Assembly: GCA_007026445.1 (NCBI GenBank)
Contig: VDMD01000083.1
Span: 45,373 to 109,372, forward strand
Reading direction: 5' to 3'
DNA from: Schizophyllum amplum
Lineage: Eukaryota > Basidiomycota > Agaricomycetes > Agaricales > Schizophyllaceae
DNA: 64,000 bases
The notes under the pieces were generated by a model that had not been told where the DNA came from, made no database searches, and worked only from the letters and a program-made list of their open reading frames with translations. Below are positions 31,975 to 40,428 of this stretch, in pieces (position 1 is the stretch's first letter; each line of letters opens with the position of its first letter). The position numbers were made by a program, and so were the translations under genes.

Positions 31975-32839
31975 GGTTCGGGTGTTGGGGTTTTTGGGTT
32001 GGGCAGGGTGGCGTGGTTTGCTTGGGTGGGAGTGGGGTTCGCTTGGGTGGGAGTGGGGAGAGGGGGGAAGGGGGGAGGAGGAAGGGGAGAGGGAGGGGAG
32101 AGGGAGGGGAGAGGGAGGGGAAGAGGAGGGGGCTGGTGTGCGGCGAGGGAGGGGAGGTGGGAGGAATGAGATGGGGCGGTGGGAGGAGAGAGGAGGAGAG
32201 AGGAGGAGATGGGGCGGTGGGAGGAGAGCAGGGGAAGGAGAGGGTGGGGAGGGAGCGAAAAGACCGCAAAGACTGACGCATCCTCGCAGAACAAGACCAG
32301 GCGTACAAGCGCGCGCCGATCACGGTCAAGTTCGAGATCCCGTACTTTACGGTGTCGGGGATTCAGGTGAGCTCCTTTTGTTCCCTGATTAGCTCTTCAC
32401 TTCGCTCCGTCTCCCTTTCACCCCTTCATGAACTCCCTCCTCTTACCCTCAATCCTTCGTCCATCTTTTCCTTCGTCCATCTTTTCCTTCGTCCATCTTT
32501 CCCTTCGTCCTGACCCCTTTCGTCTATCCTTCGTCTTGAACCCTTTACTCTATCCTTTGTCTTGATCCCTTTACTCTCTCCCTTTCACCGCCCATCCCGT
32601 CCCTCTTCCCTCATCCTGACCCCCTTTCCTCTGTCCTGACGCCCATCCCGTCCCTCATCCTGACCCCTTTCCTTGCCCTGACGCCCCCCCCCCCTCCCAC
32701 CCAGGTCCGCTACCTGAAGATCGTCGAAAAGAGCGGGTACCAGGCGCTGCCCTGGGTGCGGTACATCACGCAGAACGGGGACGACTACAGTCTGCGGACG
32801 GCGTTGGAGAAGGGGGCGGCGCCGATTGTGCCGATGTAG
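24401..32839 (+). CDS. apm1: AP-1 clathrin adaptor mu subunit
   Basis: Medium chain of the AP-1 complex, which sorts cargo with YxxPhi signals into clathrin vesicles between trans-Golgi and endosomes. The ATG at 24401 starts [20 protein letters not shown], the longin domain. The linker has [11 protein letters not shown] and AVSWRTEGI, and the mu-homology domain carries [58 protein letters not shown] and [17 protein letters not shown] before TAG. The protein is about 435 residues, the normal family length. All exons keep frame. I see 16 exons; early ones are 24401-24483, 25110-25164, 25564-25621, 26523-26590, 27360-27395 and 28051-28146. Introns of 200-900 nt are far above the usual 50-70 nt and are filled with tandem repeats. 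Confidence 0.96.
24770..24950. repeat. 23 bp minisatellite in apm1 intron 1
   Basis: Eight copies of GAGGACAGACGCGCGAGACT plus CTT or GTCCT. Upstream at 24660-24760 a second unit, GGCGTCTTCGTTGG with linker, is repeated three times. Confidence 0.9.
25225..25435. repeat. Long-unit repeat in apm1 intron 2
   Basis: Units containing TTCGGTCGTCTCCTTTCGTT and CTCGCTCCTGCCCTCATCAC are repeated about four times with deletions. Confidence 0.8.
25970..26520. repeat. Repeated branch-point and acceptor-like modules in apm1 intron 3
   Basis: TACTAACCCACCC occurs at least five times (for example near 26138, 26293 and 26496) and CGCCAGGGGTG-like acceptor look-alikes occur near 25986, 26068, 26263 and 26436, separated by pyrimidine-rich sequence. 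The real acceptor is at 26522. Confidence 0.75.
26815..27300. repeat. GACGCCGTCCTGCG-type repeats in apm1 intron 4
   Basis: Degenerate units around GTCCTGCGTAGCGCGGTAGAC, GTCGCGGAGGGC and GATGTGGCTGACGG. Period varies between about 25 and 40 bp. Confidence 0.8.
27405..27530. repeat. 27 bp-type repeat in apm1 intron 5
   Basis: Four copies of a unit holding CATCTCTTTCGTGTGT and a CTTCGTC or CTCTGTCGTC spacer. Confidence 0.85.
28850..29000. repeat. 18-19 bp minisatellite in an apm1 intron
   Basis: Eight copies of TTATTCCCTTTCGACTTGC, pyrimidine-rich on the coding strand. Confidence 0.9.
30770..30980. repeat. 23 bp minisatellite in an apm1 intron
   Basis: About nine copies of CGAACCCGCACGCTAACCGC plus TCC. 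Each copy carries CTAAC, CTGAC or CTCAC. The acceptor follows at about 30996. Confidence 0.9.
31615..31770. repeat. 25 bp minisatellite in an apm1 intron
   Basis: Six copies of CGCTAACGCCCGTTCCCGAA plus CGCTT. Each unit carries GCTAACG, a branch-point match. The acceptor is at about 31789. Confidence 0.9.
31945..31975. repeat. Poly-T run in an apm1 intron
   Basis: About 23 consecutive T residues a little downstream of the donor at 31911. Length is likely to vary and may be unreliable in the consensus. Confidence 0.9.
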
Positions 32840-34048
32840 AGGCAGGGTATGGGATGTAGAGGATGAGGAGGCGAGGAAGTGATGTAGAGGATGGAGGGGG
32901 GAGAGGGTGAGGGAGGCGCCGATTGTGCCGGGATGGACGGTGGAGTCCGTGTACAGGAGGCGATGCAGAGGCAGGGGAGGCGCGAATGGGGCGAGAGGAC
33001 TGGAGGAAAGGACACGAGGACTGGAGGAAAGAACACGAGGAGGGGGAGCTAATGGAACGAAGCCCCGAAGGAAAATGGATCGTCGTGCATCATGTTTCTG
33101 TGTCTGTCTGTTTCTGTTTCTGTCTACTGTATCCGTACAATCACATCACTGGTGTTGACGAAGCTGTGCGTGTGCGTGGTGAACGTGTGGGCGTGCGTGG
33201 CGGACGGGCGCGTGCAACACAGAACTTAAGAGAAGGAAGGTAGCGGCTTGGTTTGTGGCGCGACATGAGTGCGATCACCGGCTCTGCGTCCATACAACGC
33301 GCAAATTCTCGCTCTGAGGAGCAGATTCTCGTCCAAAGGCGCGCTCGAGGGATACGACACGGCTAATTACCTACACATACACCTGCCAGTGAGATCGATG
33401 GCATTGGTGCAGGGTGTAACAGTAATTGCACCAGCCTAGTACAATGTGCGCGCGGGTAAGTAGTACGGACCAATTCCGCGGCCGGAATGCTTCGCATATA
33501 GTGATGGTACCACGGGTTGGTAAGGCCACACGGAGGCTGGCGCGCCTGGGGGCTGGATGAGAGTCGATGATTCTGATGAAGCAGTGATTGTGGCGATCGG
33601 AGATGCCCGACAAGATATTCACTTCGTCGAGTATGATATTGACTTCACCGAGGATGCATATACAGGTCGCTGTCCTGAGAGACACTTGAAGCCAGCAAAC
33701 ACTAAAACACCACGTCGTGCGGTTGCAGAGGGACAGAACAAAGTAGAAAGGCGGTCGAAAGCATGAAAGCGATTGAAAGCAGGATAATACAGTGGTAGAT
33801 GAGAGCGATACCCGCGTATATACGAACCCACGAAGCCAACACGAAGCCTCCATCCAGCCTCGAGCGTGCGGTCATGCAACTGCGGCACGGGGACGGACGA
33901 GTGCGAGACTGGCGATCCGGTCAGGGCGGGACTGGCGAACCGGTGAGTTCGAGACTGGCGAATCGAGTCGACGCGGCCTGAGCGCATAAGATAGTGAGAA
34001 GGGTTGCAAGGGAGAGATGCGCAAGAACACGTACATTCTGCAGCCTGG
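32840..34048. other. Intergenic between apm1 and the orphan pair
   Basis: Contains the end of the apm1 transcript with short duplicated pieces (GACTGGAGGAAAG twice near 33000) and the 3' flank of orphan copy A. An open frame at 33371-33853 on the minus strand shows no recognisable domain and overlaps the duplicated segment, so it is not called. Confidence 0.5.
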
Positions 34049-34534
34049 CTAGTATCTGAATCTGGGCGTGCTGCCGAGCATCAACCACCTGGGCACACGC
34101 TCTTCCCCCTCAAGATACAGCATGTCCGCGATCGTCTCCACGACTTTGGGATCCGGCAGAGGCATGAGACCCTGTCGTCCCCAGTTCCCCGCTAATATGA
34201 ACCCATACTCTGAACCCTCGTCCATCTCTACCACCCGGGCGCCATCGGGCCAATACGGCGCCGAGGGATATTTGTCGCAGATCATGGAAGGCAGCATGCT
34301 TCTCATGGACCTGAAGTGAGTCGATGGGTCGCCATCGCGGTGGGACAGTAAACACAGTGATCCTTTAGCACAGATCTTGCGGACCACGTCTTCCGTGATA
34401 GGCCAGCATAGGACAGCCAATGGCGATGAAGGGCGCGTCTGCCAGCTGCGGGTCGACGAAGCGCTGGCCGACGTGGCGCTGGCTCGAGGAGTGAGCGAAG
34501 CGTCGAGCGTAGGTGATGTAGATTCGGTGATCAT
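34049..34534 (-). CDS. Orphan protein, tandem copy A
   Basis: A 161-residue protein of unknown function. I set the start at the Met of MITESTSPTLDAS because copy B has its Met at the matching place; an upstream Met at 34573 is not shared. The C-terminal half is well conserved between copies: YPSAPYWPDGARVVEMD, then FILAGNWGRQGLMPLPDP, then VETIADMLYLEGEERVPRWL and GSTPRFRY at the end. The N-terminal 40 residues are Ser/Thr/Ala-rich. No signal peptide, membrane segment or known motif. Conservation of the frame in two copies argues that it is translated. Confidence 0.6.
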   Translation of the reverse strand: MITESTSPTLDASLTPRASATSASASSTRSWQTRPSSPLAVLCWPITEDVVRKICAKGSLCLLSHRDGDPSTHFRSMRSMLPSMICDKYPSAPYWPDGARVVEMDEGSEYGFILAGNWGRQGLMPLPDPKVVETIADMLYLEGEERVPRWLMLGSTPRFRY

Positions 34535-34980
34535 GATGGTAGGAAACAAGGAAGTTTTGACCGCGATGCACAAGTGGAAGTCGAAGAGACGGCGAAGGAG
34601 GTTGACGCCTCAGCAGGCTGCATGCACGCATCTACGTACTAGCAAGGCAGCGAGCACTATAATGTTGACCGCGTCGTGCGGTGGCAGAGGAATATGTAAG
34701 TTAAAAGGCGATTGAAAGCATAAAAGCGATTGAAAGCAACATAATACAATGGTAGATGAGAACGACACCCGCGTATATACGAACCCACGAAGCCGACACG
34801 AAGCCTCAGCAGGCGGTCGTGCAACAGCGTCACGGGAAACTGACCCGGTGAGGGCAGGATTGTCAGGCGATCCGGTGAGTGCGAGACTGGCGAGTTGGAT
34901 CGTCCACAACCTGAGCCTGAGTGCGTGAGGAAAGGTTGCAAGGGAGAGAAGTGCGAGAAGACGTACATTCTGCAGCCCGG

Positions 34981-35472
34981 CTAGTATCTGAATCTGGGCG
35001 TGCTGCCGAGCAACAACCACCTAGGCACGCGCTCTTCCCCCTCGAGACACAGCATGTCCGCAATCGTCTCCACGACCGCGGGATCCGGAAGAGGCATGAG
35101 GCCCTGCCGACCCCAGTTCCCCGCCAATATGAGCCCAAACTCCGTGTCCCCGTGGCCCATCTCAACCACCCGGGAGCCATCGGGCCAGTACGGCGCCGAG
35201 GGATATTTGTGGCAGATGATGGAAGGCAGGATGGATCTCATGGTCGTGAAGTGTATATATGAGTCGTCCTCGTCGTGTTCGGACGGTGAACACATTGATC
35301 CCTTCTGACAGATCTTGCCAACCACGTCTTCCGTGAGAGGCCAGCATAAGACAGCTAGTGGCAGCGAAGGGCGCGTCTGCCAGCTGCGAGTCGTCGAAGC
35401 GCTAGGAGAAGGGGCGCTAGGTCGAGGAGTGAGCGAAGTGTCGAGCGTAGGCGATGCAGATGCGGTAGTCAT
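34981..35472 (-). CDS. Orphan protein, tandem copy B
   Basis: A 163-residue paralogue of the gene at 34049-34534. It starts MTTASASPTLDTSLTPRPSA and ends GSTPRFRY. Differences from copy A are mostly substitutions that spare the block from KYPSAPYWPDG to the C-terminus, with small in-frame length changes in the middle (EHDEDDSYIHF versus HRDGDPSTHF). I do not recognise the family. Both copies share the region upstream of the start, so they may be co-regulated. Confidence 0.6.
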   Translation of the reverse strand: MTTASASPTLDTSLTPRPSAPSPSASTTRSWQTRPSLPLAVLCWPLTEDVVGKICQKGSMCSPSEHDEDDSYIHFTTMRSILPSIICHKYPSAPYWPDGSRVVEMGHGDTEFGLILAGNWGRQGLMPLPDPAVVETIADMLCLEGEERVPRWLLLGSTPRFRY

Positions 35473-35742
35473 GGTGGTAGAGGCGAAGGGCGAGTCTTGA
35501 AGTTTTGACCGCGATGCACAGTTAAATTGGAAGTCGAAGAGATGAAGGAGGTTGGCGCCTCATGAGCGCTCCTACATGCACGCGTCCGATACACAACACG
35601 CCCGACTGGTCTAGAAGCATTCCCTCGTGTGCCCCGCAGAGAAAAGTGCCCCTCTCACTAAAGGACATCAAATTATCCACGGGCACACCTTGCCTGGTGT
35701 ACATAAGTAGATACAGAGAATTCTCTAGATCCTGTCTCGCAC

Positions 35743-37447
35743 TTAGTGAACCACATCCTGCCATTTCCGCTCCGCTGTAGGATACAGCGGTTTGATCATG
35801 TTGTCCACAAATTCAGACCTAGTCTCGCTCTCCTGCATGACGCTGACCGCCGGCGTGGACTTGCCCAGGAAGGCCTCCTCCCCACCCAACAGACTGTTAC
35901 GCGCCACCCACATCTCGCGCATTGGAGCGCCCCGACCCGCGCGCGCATCCGCCAGCATGCACAGGAATAGCATGCAACCGAGTTCCGCGTCGTGCACACG
36001 AATCACCCCCAGTTCGGGACACAGCGTCGCGTCCGCGTTCAGAGCGCGCAGGAACAGGGACGCGTGCTCGCCCGCGAGCGTCAGCTCGCGCACATGGCGC
36101 AGGGGCCGCAGGAGCTGCGTCCAGCGCTCGAGATCGCCCTTGTCCGTGGCGGCGACAACGAGCTTGGTGACCATGCCGCCCGCGATGCCGACCACCGACG
36201 GCAGATGGAAACATCCGTGAACATACAGCGTGCCCGCGCGCACGATCACGACCTGGTCGCGGTAGTTGGTGTCGAGCGTGATGTTGAGCGCGGTCGTGTT
36301 GGCGATCGGGCCACTGAGCGCGCGCTCCGCAAGGACGGGTAGAAGCGACATCTCGGTCGTGAATTTCTCGCGGATGAACCATATCCGGATGTCGCAGGCG
36401 TCGGGAACGGAGAGCCGGGAGAGCAGGCGGTGCGCGCAATAATGAGAGGGGAGCTCGCCGAGCTGCAGTGTGTCAAGGAGCGGGAGTTCGACGGTGGGCG
36501 GTTGCTCGGCGTCAGCCGACTCAAGTGTAGTGGCATCCGGCTGGACGTCAAGGGCGGCATCGATCAAGACGAGCTCCTCGAGGTCGAGGGACGCCGCGAC
36601 CAGGTCTAGCAGGGCGTCTACAGACGGCCGCACAGCCAACGGGAGGTCGTGAAGCGCCAGGCGCGTAAGGTTGCGAAAGTGTCGATTATACGGCCAGGGG
36701 GAGCAGCGCCGTAGTACAAGGTAGCGCAAGAGGGGTACGTCGCTATCGAAGAGCGTCGGTAGCTCGATGTCGCTGTGATATCCCGACCCGATGGTAATGG
36801 TCAGGCTGCGGAGGTGAGGCATAGCGTGGCGGAAGAGTTGGTACACCTCGACGGGAATCTCCTCGCCGGTAACGATATGGAGCTGCTCGACGCGCCGGCT
36901 GTGGTGGGTAACGATCCCGTCGAGGATAATCTTGTCGTCGTCCGTGATATTACGCTGTTGCGCATAGAAGAGTTGCAGCGGGGCGTCCGCAGAGCGCTCG
37001 ACGAACTGCTGCGCGGCAGCGAAGGGCGCGCCGCACATGTCTACCGTCGCCCACAGCGAAGCAGACGCCAGACACGCGTCTCGCCAGTACCTGCACACCA
37101 GGGACACCGCGATCCATTGCTTCAGATAGCCTCTGGGCCGGCGTGGACGGTATTCGGAGTACGTGGGGCGCAAGACGTTAAAGATGCGTAGGAGGAGGTC
37201 GGGCGGAAGGCGGTTGATGGGGGATTGAATATTGCGTTCGCCGTTCACTTCGCTGAGGATATTCTTCGCTTCTGTTGCTAGCTGCTCGAGCTGTATGTTC
37301 GATGTCATTAGCGCTCTCCAGCGCGGGTGCGGGCGTGTATACGGTAAGTACCTCGGCAATGGGAATGGTCTTTCTGGAGTCGCGCACCTGCGCCGCTATT
37401 GCAGCGAGCGCGTCGAGGAGGGGGGTATCAGACCTGCAGAGCGACAT
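35743..37447 (-). CDS. F-box protein, inverted copy 1
   Basis: F-box proteins present substrates to SCF ubiquitin ligases. Exon 1 (37352-37447) encodes MSLCRSDTPLLDALAAIAAQ and onward to IAE. A 61 nt intron (37291-37351) with donor GTACTT, branch point GCTAATGAC and acceptor ACAG is followed by exon 2 (35743-37290). The F-box lies at about residues 53-98: INRLPPDLLLRIFNVLRP and SLVCRYWRDACLASASLWAT. The rest resembles leucine-rich repeat-like F-box proteins common in Agaricomycetes. The protein is 547 residues. Reading without the intron would break the frame. A 575 bp MITE ends 58 bp upstream of the ATG. The substrate is unknown. Confidence 0.85.
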
Positions 37448-37505
37448 GAGGGTTGGAAGAAAAGTTTGGGGGCGCGCGGCACGCTCAATCCTCATCGTAC
37501 ATAAT

Positions 37506-38080
37506 AGGGGAGGTCAGAGTGAGCGATTCTGGTGTGATTCTGAGTGTGATTCCGAACGCGATTCTGAAGTCCAGAATCGCGTTCGACCGTGGGAGAATCA
37601 CGGATCGCAGAATCGCACTCAGAATCGCATTCAGAATCACACTTCTCTCAGCCAGCCTTTGTACTTTGCTTTTCTTACTGCCTTCTAGCATACTTGGGGG
37701 CTCTGTAGCGCGTATATATGCTCTCTTTAGTGGTCCTGAATATCCAGTGCAGTTGGAGACCTCTCCGACGTCTTTTGGCCCTGTAATGAGCATATACACC
37801 CTTTCTGAAGGAAATAAATGGATTTTCTGTGAGTTCTGGCTCAACATGTGATCTAGAAAGGCAGTGGTAAAGTCACAGGGCCCACAGAAGCCTTCAACGA
37901 CGGAAAACAAGAGGGGGTTGCAGAATTGTGTTCGAGAATCGCACTGAGAATCACGTTTCGGTAAAAGGCGGTCAGAGTGCCAACGCGATTCCGGTGCGAT
38001 TCTGAGAGGACGTCCAGATCATAATCGCGTTCGGAATCACACTCAGAATCACACCAGAATCGCTCACTCTGACCTCCCCT
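37506..38080. mobile_element. 575 bp MITE with 57 bp perfect inverted ends
   Basis: AGGGGAGGTCAGAGTGAGCG at 37506 and its reverse complement ending at 38080 continue as perfect inverted repeats for about 57 bp. Inside the ends, motifs of the form GATTCTG or GATTCCG recur more than ten times, like subterminal binding sites. The flanks allow a TA duplication (element starting at GGGG) or an AAT duplication (element starting at AGGGG), so both Tc1/mariner and PIF/Harbinger remain possible. The interior has no transposase. It lies directly upstream of one F-box gene. Confidence 0.88.
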
Positions 38081-38482
38081 AATGCCTCAGTTCAACTTGC
38101 ACACCTGGATCTGTAACTTTCACTGGTGTAACATCTCAAGTATAGGAATTGGCGCCGCGCTTCTCGATCAACAAGTACATATGTACTCTGATTGATGTTG
38201 AACAGTAAGTATGTAAGTAGTCTCCGTCAGATGCCGCGCAGGCAGCGCAAGCGGACTACAGGGACGGCGCAAGCGAGCTGTGGAGACGTTGCGCGCGGAC
38301 TGAGTACGGGACACGATGCGAGCAAACTATGTACGTGAGACAGAGCGAGCGGACTTCGCGCGCACGGCTTTTCATCTAAGAGAACAATATACATAAACAA
38401 GTGCATCGACATTCATCCTCCAACATGTTCCCTCCTCTACATGTACATTGAAGCCATTCCTTTATACAGCAAAGACGCGCCT

Positions 38483-39398
38483 CTAGACAGTGAACCCGCC
38501 GTTCACCCCGGATCGTCTGCCCGTTCATCCACTGTGCGGCCGGGCTGGCGAGGAAGGCGACCATGGGCGCGATCTCCTCGGGCTGGCCGAGCTTCTTGGT
38601 GGGGTGCAAGTTGGTGATCATGTCGATCACGCCCTGCGGCTTGCCCTTGCGGAAGAGCGTGGTGTCGGTGGGGCCGGGGGCGATGGTGTTGACGGTGATG
38701 CCGGCGGCGCCGACGGCGGGGTCCTTGGCGAGGCCGCGGGTGATCTGCTCGATGGCGCCCTTGGTGGCGATGTAGGTGAGCACGTCCGGGCTGAAGGCGG
38801 TCGCCTGGCAGAGGGAGGTGGAGAAGAAGATGAGGCGGCCGCCGGCTAGAGGGTGGGTGCGTTAGTACGGGGTGAAAGACATGAAGGGAGGGAACGCACG
38901 CTTGGGCATGTGCTTGAGCGCGGCCTGGGCCATGAAGAGGGGGACCTTGACGTTGGTGAGGAAGTGCTCGTCGTAGAGCTGCTCGGTGACGTTCGAGAAC
39001 AGGGCCGTGCCCATGATCGCGGCGTTCAGGACGAGGATGTCGATCTGAACGGCGGTCAGCAGTGGCCCTTCAAGCAGCAATCGCCTCGCACCTTGCCCCA
39101 CTCGCTGACAGCGGCGTCCAGCAGCGCCTTCCCGCCGGCCAGGGAGGACATGTCCGCCTGGACGGCCTTTGCCTTGCCAGACGTGTTCTGCGCGATCCAG
39201 TCGACGACCTCGTCCGCGGGGCCCTTGCTGCTTGCGTAGTTGACGATCACGTACGCTCCCTGGGCGGCCAGGGCCTTGGCGATGGATGCGCCGATGGAGC
39301 GCGAGCTGCCGGTCACAACCGCGACTTTCTCTGCGAGGGCGTTAGTGAAGAGGGCGGGAGAGGGGGAGGAGGGACGTACGAGCAAGGCTGGAAGACAT
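38483..39398 (-). CDS. Short-chain dehydrogenase/reductase (apparent frameshift at the end)
   Basis: Classical SDR, an NAD(P)-dependent oxidoreductase of the 3-oxoacyl-reductase-like type. Exon 1 (39380-39398) gives MSSSLA and joins exon 2 (39092-39330): KVAVVTGSSRSIGASIAKAL, the TGxxxxxG cofactor motif, then NYASSK. Exon 3 (38900-39044) has DILVLNAAIMG, the NAG-like motif. Exon 4 has LIFFSTSLCQ followed by YIATKGAIEQ, the YxxxK active site, and APGPTDT. The usual end, QTIRVNGGFTV and stop, is present but shifted by one base, by an extra C in a C-run near 38507; as written the frame runs on to 38376. Introns are 47-54 nt. Confidence 0.88.
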
Positions 39399-39542
39399 GA
39401 TGATGGGCGAGGAGGTGGTTGGTGCTGGTGCTGGAGCTGGAGCTGGGGAGGAAGTGGTTGGTGGTGTGGGAGGTAGTGGGCGCTTGAATGGGTTTTTAAA
39501 GTGCATGCGCTGCGAATGGGATATGTCGATGGGCTCCCGCCG

Positions 39543-39550
39543 TATTTATA
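39543..39550 (-). promoter_or_regulatory. TATA box of the SDR gene
   Basis: TATAAATA on the minus strand, 145 bp upstream of the ATG at 39398. Confidence 0.5.
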
Positions 39551-39645
39551 CGGGAGCCTACATGACGGATAATGTCAATGGTCATCTTCGCTGTCCGTGA
39601 GGTTGGCTTCCGCGGTCATGAGCATCCACGCAAGGGCATGGGCGC

Positions 39646-40221
39646 CTAATTCGGCACGGAAATGCGATGGCGCCGCTGCATGCGATGCACCGGTATGCAT
39701 GCGATGCGCCGGTACACAACCGCCTCTCCCCTGTACAACACCCACCGTCCTCCGCAAGTCTTCCGTGGGTCACTGGTGAGATTACTGACACAGAATGAGT
39801 GGAAAGTCACTGACCTCGGCCGGCAGACATCCGGAACAGCATGGGCTACACTCGCGTGCAACAGTGAGGTACTTGTCATTACGTGACCTACAGTTGGGGT
39901 CTCCAGTTCAAACTTCACATCGGGATCTCTCAAGACCCTCGTTAACTTTTTACTTGCTGTTGTGTTGGTCGCGTCCATTACCTTGCTTGCCAAGTACAGA
40001 GTCTCCATGATTATCATTCTGTTGTCGTCCACAAAGCCAAACAATGACTCACACATCCTACGGACTCGGATGTCATCCCGCCGTTCGAATCCCGCCACGA
40101 GAGTCAGAAACTCAGGAGTTCTCTCCCCAGGCAGTTGTTTGTACTCAGGAAATTCAAGACACTGAGAGATCCTGGGGCCTGCCGCCAACCGCCGCACGCC
40201 GTGCGGCGCGCGCAGCGCCAC
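39646..40221 (-). CDS. Hypothetical protein, weak
   Basis: An open frame of 191 codons starting MALRAPHGVRRL. The middle (LPGERTPEFLTLVAGFERRD and VRRMCESLFGFVDDNR) looks like real protein in composition, whereas the C-terminal 70 residues do not. No domain recognised. It could be a fragment of a larger spliced gene or a relic. It lies between the SDR gene and the second F-box gene. Confidence 0.3.
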   Translation of the reverse strand: MALRAPHGVRRLAAGPRISQCLEFPEYKQLPGERTPEFLTLVAGFERRDDIRVRRMCESLFGFVDDNRMIIMETLYLASKVMDATNTTASKKLTRVLRDPDVKFELETPTVGHVMTSTSLLHASVAHAVPDVCRPRSVTFHSFCVSNLTSDPRKTCGGRWVLYRGEAVVYRRIACIPVHRMQRRHRISVPN

Positions 40222-40428
40222 CGAGCACGGGATCAGCTTGGATCACCGTCACTGATTTCCAAAGTGAATTTTCGATAAGGCTGTCTGGGTCAGGTCTGGG
40301 TATGGCCGCATCGTGGAACTTGTTTGAGTGATTTCCTCAATTCCTACACTTGAGATGCTACGCGATCCAGGTGAGCGTACAATGGGGATTGAGCATGCCG
40401 CGCGCCCCCGACGTTTCTCCTAACCCTC

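Larger units (their letters stand above)
33690..35560. repeat. Tandem segmental duplication of about 0.95 kb
   Basis: Two direct copies, about 33690-34640 and 34665-35560. Shared landmarks are TGCGGTNGCAGAGG and GCGATTGAAAGCA, then ACACCCGCGTATATACGAAC (or one change), the two orphan genes, and GCGAAGGAGGTTG at the right edge. Homology covers coding and flanking DNA, including the presumed promoter. Confidence 0.85.

Noticed and set aside
33371..33853. 160-codon minus-strand open frame as a gene
   Set aside because: Cys/Arg-rich without recognisable motif, overlaps the duplicated flank of the orphan genes, and is not kept in the second copy.
35743..37495. F-box copy 1 as a frameshifted pseudogene
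   Set aside because: A 61 nt intron with GTACTT donor, GCTAATGAC branch point and ACAG acceptor restores frame and gives the same protein length as copy 2.
40070..40110. GTTCGAATCCCGCC resembling a tRNA T-loop
   Set aside because: The T-stem does not pair, and no A box or acceptor stem can be found at the right distance.
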